A stretch of 64,000 nucleotides of DNA from Chryseosolibacter sp964532595 (GTDB lineage Bacteria; Bacteroidota; Bacteroidia; Cytophagales; Cyclobacteriaceae), in assembly GCA_964532595.1 (NCBI GenBank), contig CAZHIQ010000010.1, positions 1 to 64,000 of the forward strand. The letters are read 5' to 3'. Within the stretch, counting starts at the first letter, position 1, and every line of letters begins with the position of its first letter. The position numbers and the translations under genes were made by a program. Positions 34,015 through 43,313 of this stretch are shown here, piece by piece. The notes beneath the pieces were generated by a model, which had not been told where the DNA came from, searched no databases, and saw only the letters and a program-made list of their open reading frames with translations.

Positions 34015-34047
34015 GAAGTAAGATTATTATTCACCTAAAAGTACAGT

Positions 34048-34488
34048 ATGGGACGATCACAAGAAACCTGGAACAAACGCGAACATGAAAAGCGCAAGCG
34101 GCAGAAGAAGCAAGAGAAGGAGGCACGCAAAGAAGAGCGCAAAGCTCGCGGAGGTAACAGTTTCGAGATCGCCTATGTTGACGAATTTGGAAATATCACC
34201 TCCGAGCCTCCGGATCCGGCACAGCGGACGGAAGTCGATCCCGAGGAGATTTCTATCAACGTTCCCCGTGACACTGCTCCCGAAGAACCTGCTTTGCGCA
34301 CCGGCGTCGTTACGTTCTACAATGACAGCAAGGGCTACGGCTTTATCCGCGATGGTATGACGAAAGAAAGTATCTTCGTTCATGCTCGAAACGTCGCTGA
34401 ACCTTTGCATGAAAACCTCCGCGTATCCTACGAAGTAGAAAAAGGACCTCGTGGCCTCAGCGCCATCAACGTGAAAGTCGCTCGTTAA
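34048..34488 (+). CDS. cold-shock-domain protein with a basic N-terminal extension
   Basis: 146 residues. A lysine/arginine/glutamate-rich helix (about 8-35, EKRKRQKKQEKEARKEERKA) leads to an acidic, Pro-rich linker and a C-terminal cold-shock domain at about 84-146 with RNP1 KGYGFIRD and RNP2 SIFVHARN. It is a larger relative of the neighbouring CspA and probably also an RNA-binding protein; such charged-tail CSD proteins are common in Bacteroidota. A promoter element is visible, and no hairpin terminator is seen behind it. Confidence 0.93.
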   Translation: MGRSQETWNKREHEKRKRQKKQEKEARKEERKARGGNSFEIAYVDEFGNITSEPPDPAQRTEVDPEEISINVPRDTAPEEPALRTGVVTFYNDSKGYGFIRDGMTKESIFVHARNVAEPLHENLRVSYEVEKGPRGLSAINVKVAR

Positions 34489-34562
34489 GACACCGTCTGG
34501 CATACGTTTTTGATTATCCGCCAGGAGACCCATTGGCGTGATGAATTCAAAACCGGCTACAC

Positions 34563-35303
34563 GTGTCAGATTCGAACGGCGTAAAGATAAAGAAGCTACC
34601 GGCGCTGCTGTCGGTGATATTGCTCAGCGGCCTGGTGGCGGCTTACTTTGTCTTTCCGTCCTATAGCGCGTGGGTTAACGAAGCTTTTGAGGTACTCACC
34701 AGTCAGGATGCCGCCCGTATCAGGCTATGGGTGGCCCGGTTTGGTGCGTGGGGGCCTATCGCGATCGTAGTCGTGATGGTTTTACAGATGTTTCTTCTGG
34801 TAGTCCCCAACATCCTTCTTATTTTGATTACCGTACTGAGTTACGGTCCCCTATGGGGCTCTTTGCTAGCCTTGTTTGCCAACTTTGTGTCTTCGTCTGT
34901 TGGGTATTTCATTGGACGAAGACTCAGCCATGTCGTTGTAGATAGATTGGTTAGTTCTGCCACGCAGGAGCGCTTACGGGAATTCCTTCGCGACTACGGG
35001 ATGAAGGCTGTTGTAGCCCTGCGGCTCTCCACACTGTCGAACGACGGGCTGTGCGTTGTGGCGGGATTGCTGAACATGAAATACTGGCGATTCATTACCG
35101 CTTCGATGATCGGGATCACACCGCTGATCACGGTTTTCGCAATCTTTGGACACAACGGTCGGCTTGAGCGCGGTCTGATCGTAGTGGGTGTTGCCTTGAT
35201 TGTAGCCCTTATTGCCTATGTCGTTGTGGATCGCCGTCGACAAAAACGTCCATTGCCTGGGTCTACGAAAGCGCAGTCTTCAACCTCCCCATTTACAGAG
35301 TAG
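34563..35303 (+). CDS. TVP38/TMEM64 family membrane protein
   Basis: 246 residues, GTG start; no in-frame ATG lies upstream. About five or six membrane helices. The VTT (DedA-like) domain is recognisable from ARFGAWGPIAIVVVMVLQ near 58 and LSYGPLWGSLLALFANFVSSSVGYFIGRRL near 94 onwards, with the conserved FRDYGMKAVVALRLS region near 143. This family is thought to move or scramble lipids. Its end overlaps the convergent alcohol dehydrogenase gene by 11 nt. Confidence 0.88.
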   Translation: MSDSNGVKIKKLPALLSVILLSGLVAAYFVFPSYSAWVNEAFEVLTSQDAARIRLWVARFGAWGPIAIVVVMVLQMFLLVVPNILLILITVLSYGPLWGSLLALFANFVSSSVGYFIGRRLSHVVVDRLVSSATQERLREFLRDYGMKAVVALRLSTLSNDGLCVVAGLLNMKYWRFITASMIGITPLITVFAIFGHNGRLERGLIVVGVALIVALIAYVVVDRRRQKRPLPGSTKAQSSTSPFTE

Positions 35304-36333
35304 CCATATCGATAACGAACCGATACTTCACATCTCCACGCAGCATGCGTTCATAAGCTGTATTGATGTCTTTCATCGCAATAACTTCAACATCGGCTAC
35401 AACATCATAGGCGGCGCAAAAATCAAGCATCTCTTGTGTCTCGGGGAGGCCCCCAATGCTTGAGCCTGCAATGCTTCGCCGGTTGTCAATAAGCGTAAAC
35501 GCCGGAATTCGGGCGGGCTCAGTGGGCGCGCCGACACAGATGTAGACTCCATTGGTGCGCAAGGTCCTGAGAAGTGCATTATAGTCATGGGGAGCCGACA
35601 CGGTATCGATAATGAAGTCGAAATGGTTCCTGAGCTGTTTCAGTTCTTCAGGCTGTGAAAGGACAAACCGGTGTGCTCCCAGGCGCTTGGCGTCGGCCTC
35701 CTTCTTTGCCGATGTACTCAGCAAGGTCACTTCGGATCCGAAGGCAGAGGCGAATTTTACGGCCATGTGCCCCAGGCCACCCAATCCGATGACGCCTACC
35801 CGGTGACCTTTACCGACTTTCCAATGGCGCAAGGGCGACCACGTGGTGATACCGGCACACAACAGCGGGGCTACTGCTTTCAGATCAAGTGTCTCCGGAA
35901 CCTTTAACACGAAATCTTCATGCACGACTATCTCCCGCGAGTATCCGCCGTACGTTACCGTTTTGCCGTCGCGCTCATAGCTGTTGTACGTGAACACCGC
36001 GCCCTGCTCGCAATATGGTTCCAGCCCTTGCTTGCAGTTGTCACAAACACGACACGAGTTTACCATACATCCAACACCGGCGAGATCGCCCGCAGCGAAC
36101 TTGCGTACTTCGTGACCCGTCTCGACTACCCGGCCGACGATCTCATGGCCGGGAACCAAAGGATACATTGAGTGTCCCCATTCGTTGCGCACCTGATGGA
36201 TGTCGGAATGACAAACGCCACAAAACAAAATCTCAATGCGGACGTCGGTGGGGCCTGGATTCCGGCGGGTAAAAGAAAAGGGTTTCAGGGCGGATTCAGC
36301 ATCAAACGCAGCGTAACCGTTGGTTTCTATCAT
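35293..36333 (-). CDS. zinc-dependent NAD(P) alcohol dehydrogenase
   Basis: 346 residues, medium-chain dehydrogenase/reductase. The catalytic zinc site is CGVCHSDIHQ near 36 with GHE near 62; the structural zinc cysteines are in CRVCDNCKQGLEPYC near 96-110; the nucleotide motif is GLGGLGHM near 182. The sequence is of the cinnamyl-alcohol-dehydrogenase/YahK branch, which reduces many aldehydes with NADPH. A monocistronic gene with no nearby metabolic partners, so the natural substrate is open. The 203 nt between it and the divergent kinase gene hold nothing recognisable. Confidence 0.94.
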   Translation of the reverse strand: MIETNGYAAFDAESALKPFSFTRRNPGPTDVRIEILFCGVCHSDIHQVRNEWGHSMYPLVPGHEIVGRVVETGHEVRKFAAGDLAGVGCMVNSCRVCDNCKQGLEPYCEQGAVFTYNSYERDGKTVTYGGYSREIVVHEDFVLKVPETLDLKAVAPLLCAGITTWSPLRHWKVGKGHRVGVIGLGGLGHMAVKFASAFGSEVTLLSTSAKKEADAKRLGAHRFVLSQPEELKQLRNHFDFIIDTVSAPHDYNALLRTLRTNGVYICVGAPTEPARIPAFTLIDNRRSIAGSSIGGLPETQEMLDFCAAYDVVADVEVIAMKDINTAYERMLRGDVKYRFVIDMATL

Positions 36334-36536
36334 AACACTTCAGTTTTTGTGCGGTGACTATCGCAACCGCGCCAGAATTTGTAATGACAATAAAGGGGAT
36401 ATGAACGAATGGCTCCAAATATTCGCTCAATTTTTCAACGTCAGCTATTACACGGGCCGGGCCGGGTGTAAGTTTCCTGTGTAGTTTTAGTGGTTCTAGC
36501 GGCGGTTTTTTCGGAGATTTGGGAAAAACCGCGTTG

Positions 36537-38567
36537 ATGGTTTCAAGGGTACTCTTCACGTTTTCTGTCCTCTTCTTGCTTGGTCTACTGGCAGCCTCCG
36601 CCCAGTCGGAAGAAGAGCTCAAACATTTTCGCTCGTTCTCTGAAGCCACACCGACCCTGTCGGTGGAGCAGGACATTGAGCGCGTCGAAGAGCGGATCCG
36701 TCAGGCCCTGGAAATAGGCGATGGGATTGAGGAAGCCAAAGCTCAGCGCCACCTTGGACTGATCTATCTCTACCGTGTTCCTGTGTATGAAAAGGCCATG
36801 GAAGCCTTTATTCGCGCCCTTACACTGGAAGAAACCCTGGCGCTCGACGAGCGACGCATTCTTACCTATGTGGCTATCGCCGATGTCTTCCGTACGGTAG
36901 GCAATTATACCAAAAGTGAGGAATTCCTCCACCAGGCGCTGGAAACTGCACCCCAGGCGCGCCGGATCGAAACGGAGGCCCTGATCCTGATACGGTTGGG
37001 AAAAGTTCAGGTAGCCCTCGGCAAAATGGAGGATGCCCTGGAAAGCTATAAGCGCGTGTTAAATCAGCACAGCGATATCGATAAGGCCCTGCTGGCTGAG
37101 GCCCACTACCAGCTGGGACACTTACACGCAACCCAGCACGTATATCAGCAGGCGCTCGAAAGCTTCAAGAAAGCCCTTGCGACAGCGCGTTCCTTCAAAG
37201 ACCGACGCCGGGAGGCTCTTTACCTCAATGACATTGGCACCGTATACGCTTCGATGAACAACGCGGAAAAGAGCCTGGCTAACCATGATGTCGCGCTCGC
37301 AATCTGGACCGAACTAAATGACCCGGTAGGAATTGCGGAATCGCTGATCAACCTGGGCGCACATTACCGCTCAATCGGTCAACTCGACAAAGCCCTCGAA
37401 CACGGGCACAGGGCGATGGAAAAGGCCAGGGAGGGACAGGCCCAGGACCGCATTTTCCGCAGTTATGAGCTGCTGAGTCAAGTTTACAGCGATCTTGGAG
37501 ATTACAAGAATGCTTTGAATTACAAGCAGTTATCGCTCGCCATCTTTGATTTCATGCAGCAAGAAAAGGAGGAGCGCCGACTCGCCGAGACCCAGGCCCG
37601 ACATGTTGTCGACCGGAAGCAGGCCGAAATTGAGAAGCTCGACCGCGTGAGGCAAGAGCGGGAAAGAGAGATCGTTGAGCAACGCAGGTTCCGGAACACG
37701 CTGTTTGTCATTGTCGCCCTGGTTCTCGTTATTACCGGGTTGCTATTCATTCTTTATCTCGTCAAGCACCGCGCAAACAGAAGTCTGCGTGCCAGCCAGA
37801 GAGAAATCGAAGAACGAAATGTTCAGCTTCAGCAGTTGAACAGCACCAAGGATAAGTTCTTTTCAATCATCGGCCACGACCTGAAGGGACCGCTTAACTC
37901 CCTTACTTCGTTTTCACATCTGCTCATCAATCATACCGACCAGATGTCGAAAGACGAGATCAGGATGCTCGCCAGCGACCTCGATAAATCGGTAAAGAAT
38001 CTCTTTGCCCTTCTGGAGAATCTGCTTCAGTGGGCACGATCACAAACCGGCAACATCGACTTTAGCCCCGAAGTATTCAACCTTAACGACGTACTGGTCG
38101 AGAACAGGGACCTGCTGGCGCAACAAGCCGGCCAAAAGGGAATCCATCTCGAAATAGACGCCCCGGAAACGGTGGTTGTCCGTCTGCACAAGGCCTCTAT
38201 CACTACCGTTGTGCGAAACCTGCTTGCGAACGCTATCAAATTTACTCCGGAAGGCGGGGCCATCCGCGCGGGAATACGCAGATCGGCCGACGGCGTTGCT
38301 TTTTATGTCGCGGACAACGGCGTAGGTATGAGCCGGGAGACGATCGATCGACTGTTCCGCATCGACAGCAAGATCTCGACCCGGGGAACGGCGGGTGAAA
38401 AAGGCACTGGGCTGGGGCTGATTTTGTGTGCCGATTTCGTTGAGCGCAACAAAGGAAAACTTGCCGTCAAGAGCGAACCGGACAAAGGATCGGTATTTTC
38501 TTGCTCGTTTCCAGCCTCTGTAATCGTCTCCGAAAACGTGGCAGAAACTTCCGTCACGACATTCTGA
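36537..38567 (+). CDS. TPR-domain sensor histidine kinase
   Basis: 676 residues from the ATG at 36537 (a TTG at 36519 would add six residues). A signal peptide (about 1-23) exports seven or so tetratricopeptide repeats spanning about 45-345 to the periplasm. A coiled coil is followed by one membrane helix near 390-412 (TLFVIVALVLVITGLLFILY), a second coiled coil, HisKA with FFSIIGHDLKGPLNSL and an ATPase domain (ADNGVGMSRE, KGTGLGLILCADF). This TPR-TM-kinase architecture is frequent in Bacteroidota; the signal sensed is unknown. No response regulator is adjacent. Confidence 0.94.
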   Translation: MVSRVLFTFSVLFLLGLLAASAQSEEELKHFRSFSEATPTLSVEQDIERVEERIRQALEIGDGIEEAKAQRHLGLIYLYRVPVYEKAMEAFIRALTLEETLALDERRILTYVAIADVFRTVGNYTKSEEFLHQALETAPQARRIETEALILIRLGKVQVALGKMEDALESYKRVLNQHSDIDKALLAEAHYQLGHLHATQHVYQQALESFKKALATARSFKDRRREALYLNDIGTVYASMNNAEKSLANHDVALAIWTELNDPVGIAESLINLGAHYRSIGQLDKALEHGHRAMEKAREGQAQDRIFRSYELLSQVYSDLGDYKNALNYKQLSLAIFDFMQQEKEERRLAETQARHVVDRKQAEIEKLDRVRQEREREIVEQRRFRNTLFVIVALVLVITGLLFILYLVKHRANRSLRASQREIEERNVQLQQLNSTKDKFFSIIGHDLKGPLNSLTSFSHLLINHTDQMSKDEIRMLASDLDKSVKNLFALLENLLQWARSQTGNIDFSPEVFNLNDVLVENRDLLAQQAGQKGIHLEIDAPETVVVRLHKASITTVVRNLLANAIKFTPEGGAIRAGIRRSADGVAFYVADNGVGMSRETIDRLFRIDSKISTRGTAGEKGTGLGLILCADFVERNKGKLAVKSEPDKGSVFSCSFPASVIVSENVAETSVTTF

Positions 38568-38594
38568 GACCTGCTGGTTTTTTCGATAAAATGC

Positions 38595-38602
38595 TTACTT
38601 TG
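38595..38602 (+). promoter_or_regulatory. possible -7 element before the TerC gene
   Basis: TTACTTTG, one mismatch from TAnnTTTG and identical to the element before the first sigma gene (4770-4777), 18 nt before the start at 38621. Confidence 0.35.
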
Positions 38603-38620
38603 CAGGTTGAACAGTCATTT

Positions 38621-39562
38621 ATGAGCGATTCCGCCCTCCTTTGGACACTTTTCAACGTCTTCGTACTGGGAATGCTGGCCCTTGATCTGGGGGTGTTTCA
38701 CCGCAAGTCTGAGACTATAACCGTTAAGGATGCGCTGATATGGACGGGGATATGGATCACCCTGGCCATGGCCTTCAATCTGTTCATTTATTACTATTTC
38801 GGAAAGCAACACGCGATCGAGTTCTTTACGGGGTACTTGATCGAAAAGTCGTTGAGTGTCGACAACATCTTTGTCATTATACTCATCTTCTCGTACTTCC
38901 ATGTCCCACCCGAGTATCAACACAAAGTGCTTTTTTGGGGGATTCTCGGTGCTCTGGTGATGCGCGTAACCTTTATCCTCACGGGTATCGAACTCATTCA
39001 TCGCTTCCATTGGCTTATCTACATTTTCGGAGGGTTTCTTGTCATCACGGGAGTACGTATGGTGTTCGGCGGAGATACGAAGATCGACCCGGAAAAGAAT
39101 CCGGTTGTCAATCTCGCCAGAAGGATATTTCCGATTACTCCGAGCTTCGAAGGTGATCACTTCTTCGTCCGCAAAGCGGGAAGGCTCTGGGCGACCCCTC
39201 TCTTCCTTGTCGTTCTGCTGATCGAAACAACCGACCTCATTTTTGCTGTCGATTCAATTCCCGCGATTCTAGCCATTACCGACGATCCGTTTATCGTCTA
39301 TACCTCCAATGTATTTGCGATTTTGGGGTTGCGATCCCTCTACTTCGCCCTTGCGGGAATAGAGAAGTATTTCCACTTCCTCAAGTATGGCCTTGCTGGA
39401 ATCCTGATCTTCGTTGGGTTGAAAATGTCGTTGTCGGAATACTTCAAAGTACCGATTGAAATCTCCCTGCTCGTAATTCTCTTGTTCCTGGTGCTGTCGA
39501 TCGTCGCCTCCCTTTTGTTTCCGCAAAAGAAGGAAGAAGATCCCGCTAATATCAGCGAGTAA
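38621..39562 (+). CDS. TerC/Alx family membrane protein
   Basis: 313 residues from the ATG at 38621; the frame is open to 38501 but overlaps the kinase gene. Nine or so membrane helices with acidic residues in the segments FFTGYLIEKSLSVDNIFVIILIF near 66 and LLIETTDLIFAVDSIPA near 206, as in TerC/Alx. Members handle manganese export or protect against metal and alkaline stress, and may load metal onto secreted enzymes. It lies tail to tail with the antiporter gene (stops adjacent at 39562/39563). Confidence 0.93.
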   Translation: MSDSALLWTLFNVFVLGMLALDLGVFHRKSETITVKDALIWTGIWITLAMAFNLFIYYYFGKQHAIEFFTGYLIEKSLSVDNIFVIILIFSYFHVPPEYQHKVLFWGILGALVMRVTFILTGIELIHRFHWLIYIFGGFLVITGVRMVFGGDTKIDPEKNPVVNLARRIFPITPSFEGDHFFVRKAGRLWATPLFLVVLLIETTDLIFAVDSIPAILAITDDPFIVYTSNVFAILGLRSLYFALAGIEKYFHFLKYGLAGILIFVGLKMSLSEYFKVPIEISLLVILLFLVLSIVASLLFPQKKEEDPANISE

Positions 39563-41680
39563 CTAACGACGCCCGAGGAAGTGTCGAGCCTGTTTCAGTA
39601 CGCTCAGACTCTTTCCAAGCAAGCCTCCGGACACCTGATCTTCGTAATTGGAAACGGTAAGATCGGAAACCGTCGCGGGATAGATAAACACGAGGCTGTT
39701 GTCACGATACTGCCGCGGCATCTTCTTCGGCAAGACATCCAGTGCAGGAGTATGCGACAAGCCTCCCTCGCGGCTTGATACAACAATGACCATGTCGTAA
39801 GGTTGAACCGTGAAGTCAGTGGCAACGGCGATATCCATTGCCCCCTGATAGTCGACCTCTACTGCCATTTTGTTTTCCTCGAGGAAGTGATTGATCGCGC
39901 CATGAGTTTCCTCCGAAGCGTACAGTCGAATGACCGTTGACAACTGCGTAGCCAGACGCAGAACGCTCGCCAGCCATTTATAGAAGCCGGGTTCCTTGTC
40001 AGCAAAGTCGGGACACAACAGAACAATTCGTTTGTGAACGTTTAGCGGGAGGGTAAACCGGGTGATATACATGGTTTGCGTTGTCTGCTTCACGAGACGA
40101 TCGAATGTCTGACCGAAGATGATATCCGCCAGGTTCTTTTGAGGCGACCAGCCCGCCACAATGTCGGTAATGAATTTCTCGGTGGCTATTCGCTTGATTC
40201 CATTGGTGATGTTGCGATCGATGGTCGACATAATCTCCACCTGCCTGTCGGCAGCGGCAGCATGATGAATTGCTTTATCGAGAAGCTTCCGCGATTGCAG
40301 GATACGCGATTGTGCCTGATCATCATCCTTCACGACCGTAAGTCCGAGCACGGGTGAATGGTCTTTGGGGTTTTTCATCAGAATGGAGAAGTCGATCAAT
40401 TTCTCCATGGTCTCCGGGTTGGCTATCGGCACGAGAATACGCTGCGCGCGCTGTTCCGGTTGCAGCGGTTCATCGTCAGTCGTCAGAACTAGTTCCTTGC
40501 CGGCCTTCTCCGTTACAAATGATGCAACCACACATGTGATCAGAATCAAGACGATCGTACCGTTGAGTACGTGATCGTTGATGATGCCCAGGTTATACCC
40601 CACGAGAATCACGGCGAGGGTTGCTGCCGCATGGGCGCTGCTCAGGCCAAAGATCAGACTGGTTTCCTGCTTCGAATACGAGAAAATTCGTCCTGTGGCA
40701 CGGGCGGCGAGCCATTTCGCCACGATCGCCACCAGAGTAAGCGTAGCAGCGACGATGAGGGCTTGAGGGCCATTGGTCAGTACCCGAAAGTCGATCAGCA
40801 TTCCCACACTGATAAGGAAAAAGGGGATGAACAAAGCGTTACCCACGAACTCAATGCGGTTCATCAAAGAAGAGGTGTGGGGGATGAGGCGATTCAAGGT
40901 TAAACCTGCGGCGAAGGCTCCGATAATAGGCTCAAGGCCCGCCAGCTCTGCAATAAAGGCTGTAAGAAAAACGGTGAGCAACACGAAAATAAAGTGCGCG
41001 TTCTTCTCGTCTTCCAAGCGTCGGAAGAACCATGAAGCCACCCGTGGAATAACGAAGTATACAAATGCCGCAAAACACACGATGGAGATAATAAGCCGGG
41101 TCCAAAGTGCACTTGTAGCCGCTCCCGATGCAGTACCGGTGATGATTGCCAACAAAACCAGCACGGCACTGTCAGTAAGAATAGTACCGCCAACGGTAAT
41201 GGCAACAGCCTGATTCTTCGCGATCCCCAGGCGATTTACGATGGGATAGGCGATCAACGTGTGCGTGGCGAACATACTTGCGATAAGCAAGCTGGCATTC
41301 AGCGAATAGCCCAGCAGGTAATGACATACCGGGAATCCAATCACCAGAGGAAAGGCAAAGGTCAAAAGGCCGAAGACAAGACTCTTGTGCCGGTGACGTT
41401 TGAACTCATTCATATCGAGCTCAAGGCCGGCGATAAACATAATGTACAGCAGGCCGATTGTTGAGAAGAGATCAACGGCGGAGTTTTTTTGAATGATGAA
41501 CAATCCGTGTGGACCGATTATCATTCCGGAAAGAATCAATCCGATGATGCCGGGAATTTTGAAGCGATTCAGAACAATGGGCGCGACAAGAATGATCAGC
41601 AGAATCAGGGAGAATATAAGTACTGAGCTGCTGAACGGCGTTTGAAATTCGTGCGCCAGTTTATCGAGAAATGCTTCCAT
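39563..41680 (-). CDS. CPA2-type cation:proton antiporter with a Usp-like tail
   Basis: 705 residues. The first 400 form about twelve or thirteen membrane helices of the Na+/H+ exchanger (CPA2) family, with GLILSGMIIGPHGL near 42, the AELAGLEPIIGAFAAGLTLNR segment near 245 and VGMLIDFRVL near 292. The C-terminal 300 residues are soluble, beginning with RILVPIANPETMEKLIDFS near 414, and resemble two universal-stress-protein-like domains, a nucleotide-binding regulatory part seen in related antiporters. It exchanges Na+ or K+ for protons. KefB-type TrkA-N motifs are absent. Confidence 0.9.
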   Translation of the reverse strand: MEAFLDKLAHEFQTPFSSSVLIFSLILLIILVAPIVLNRFKIPGIIGLILSGMIIGPHGLFIIQKNSAVDLFSTIGLLYIMFIAGLELDMNEFKRHRHKSLVFGLLTFAFPLVIGFPVCHYLLGYSLNASLLIASMFATHTLIAYPIVNRLGIAKNQAVAITVGGTILTDSAVLVLLAIITGTASGAATSALWTRLIISIVCFAAFVYFVIPRVASWFFRRLEDEKNAHFIFVLLTVFLTAFIAELAGLEPIIGAFAAGLTLNRLIPHTSSLMNRIEFVGNALFIPFFLISVGMLIDFRVLTNGPQALIVAATLTLVAIVAKWLAARATGRIFSYSKQETSLIFGLSSAHAAATLAVILVGYNLGIINDHVLNGTIVLILITCVVASFVTEKAGKELVLTTDDEPLQPEQRAQRILVPIANPETMEKLIDFSILMKNPKDHSPVLGLTVVKDDDQAQSRILQSRKLLDKAIHHAAAADRQVEIMSTIDRNITNGIKRIATEKFITDIVAGWSPQKNLADIIFGQTFDRLVKQTTQTMYITRFTLPLNVHKRIVLLCPDFADKEPGFYKWLASVLRLATQLSTVIRLYASEETHGAINHFLEENKMAVEVDYQGAMDIAVATDFTVQPYDMVIVVSSREGGLSHTPALDVLPKKMPRQYRDNSLVFIYPATVSDLTVSNYEDQVSGGLLGKSLSVLKQARHFLGRR

Positions 41681-41762
41681 ATATTTAATCGTAGGGCATC
41701 CAGGGCCAATGATAGTAAATATACGTCAATTCACGCTCAAGCCGCACGATGATCACCCGGTG

Positions 41763-43055
41763 TTACGGCTCAGTATCAGGAACATCGCTTTCAATTTTCC
41801 TGACCAGGACCTTGTCAATTCTGACTTTGTCGAGATCAATTACCTCGAATTCAAAGTGCTTCCAACGTATGCGCTCACCCGTTCGGGGAATCCGATCAAA
41901 TATCCTGAGAACAAGTCCCGCGACAGTGTTGATATTTTCCATCCCGTCCATTCGTTCAAGATCAAACAACATGTTGAATTCCACCAGTGGAAATTCGCCG
42001 TCGATGAGGAAACTTCCGTCTGCCCGTTTCACAACTTGCGCGTCGCGTTCGTCAGGATCATAAACGTCTCCCACAAGGGCACGGAGGATATCGTCAACGG
42101 TTACAAGGCCCATGACCATGCCATATTCATTGGTGACGAGAGCATAGTGCGTACGGGCCCGTCTGAATTTTTCAAGTGCCGCATAGGCCGATACCGATTC
42201 ACTGAGGAAATGCGCTGGGCGCAACAGCTCCCTTAAGACAAGTCGCCCTGCCGCGAGAGCACGAAACATATCTTTAAGGTGTACTACCCCCACAATATTG
42301 TCTTTCTCTCCGTCGATAACCGGATACAACCGATGGAGATCATCGTCAATGGCCGTTACGACAGTTTGATCGTCCGCGTTGAGATCGATGAAGGCGATGT
42401 CGTTTCGTGTGGTCATCAGCGATGCAATGGTTCTATCTCCCAATGCAAAAACTCGCTCCACGATGTCACGCTCGATCAGTGCCACTTCTCCTCCCAGCGT
42501 GCCTTCCTGCACTATCGCCTTAATCTCCTCTTCGGTAACATGTTCACCCGATGAACGAAGTCGCAGAAGTTTGACAAGTGCTTCCGAAGTAGCAGTCAAT
42601 AGCCAGACGAAAGGATAGGCGAGCCGCGACAGTAGCTGCATGAAAGGTGCAATCCGAAGAGCGATTGCTTCCGGCCGGGTCAAACCGACGCGCTTGGGGA
42701 CAAGCTCTCCCAAAATAAGGGTAACTGAAGTAATGGCAAGCAGTACAATCATGACAGCAAGTTCGCCGGCAATATGAGCGATGTAATCGAATTGCGCGAG
42801 CCACTCGGTAAGTCCGCGAGTGAACTTTTCTCCGCTATAAATCCCCGTCAATACGCCAACGAGCGTAATTCCAATCTGAACGGTCGAGAGAAAATGGGTG
42901 GGCGATTGTTTCAACGTCCAAGCGGCGTTGGATCCAGGCCTGCCATCCTTCAGCGCCGTTGCCAATCCCGATTTGCGAGACGCCACCACAGCCATCTCAG
43001 CCATTGAAAAAAAGCCGTTGATAAGAACAAGTAAAAGGATAATCATCCATTCCAT
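41763..43055 (-). CDS. CorC/HlyC (CNNM) family transporter
   Basis: 430 residues. Three or four membrane helices of the DUF21/CNNM domain (about 1-180; opening MIILLLVLINGFFSMAEMAVV), a linker with EEEIKAIVQEGTLGG, two CBS domains at about 205-325 and a CorC_HlyC domain at about 340-425. CNNM proteins transport or regulate transport of magnesium and other divalent ions; older databases call them hemolysins. The start codon directly abuts a -7 element, so translation may begin at the first ATG on a leaderless mRNA or at Met4. Confidence 0.93.
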   Translation of the reverse strand: MEWMIILLLVLINGFFSMAEMAVVASRKSGLATALKDGRPGSNAAWTLKQSPTHFLSTVQIGITLVGVLTGIYSGEKFTRGLTEWLAQFDYIAHIAGELAVMIVLLAITSVTLILGELVPKRVGLTRPEAIALRIAPFMQLLSRLAYPFVWLLTATSEALVKLLRLRSSGEHVTEEEIKAIVQEGTLGGEVALIERDIVERVFALGDRTIASLMTTRNDIAFIDLNADDQTVVTAIDDDLHRLYPVIDGEKDNIVGVVHLKDMFRALAAGRLVLRELLRPAHFLSESVSAYAALEKFRRARTHYALVTNEYGMVMGLVTVDDILRALVGDVYDPDERDAQVVKRADGSFLIDGEFPLVEFNMLFDLERMDGMENINTVAGLVLRIFDRIPRTGERIRWKHFEFEVIDLDKVRIDKVLVRKIESDVPDTEP

Positions 43056-43057
43056 GG

Positions 43058-43065
43058 CAAAAGTA
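43058..43065 (-). promoter_or_regulatory. -7 element abutting the CorC/HlyC start codon
   Basis: On the minus strand TACTTTTG (exact TAnnTTTG) ends two bases before the ATG at 43055. It implies leaderless or nearly leaderless transcription if used. Another 248 nt of gene-free DNA follow before the divergent gene at 43314, and I see no other strong element there. Confidence 0.4.
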
Positions 43066-43313
43066 GAGTATGGTCATTCCTAAGATAGCAAACGTTAACG
43101 GTCGCTTTAGTATAGTAACTACTGGCTTCGTCGCCGTAAAGCCCGTGCCGCATTCAGCAGCGGGGATGATAATTGGCATTACTTTTTTTCCGGGCACAGC
43201 ATCTCCTCAACAAATCCCGAGCGATGAAACACAATGTGCCTATGCAATGATTTTTACACACGGCATTGATTGCGCCGATTTTTCGGATTATTTTACACTG
43301 TAATAACCTGCTC

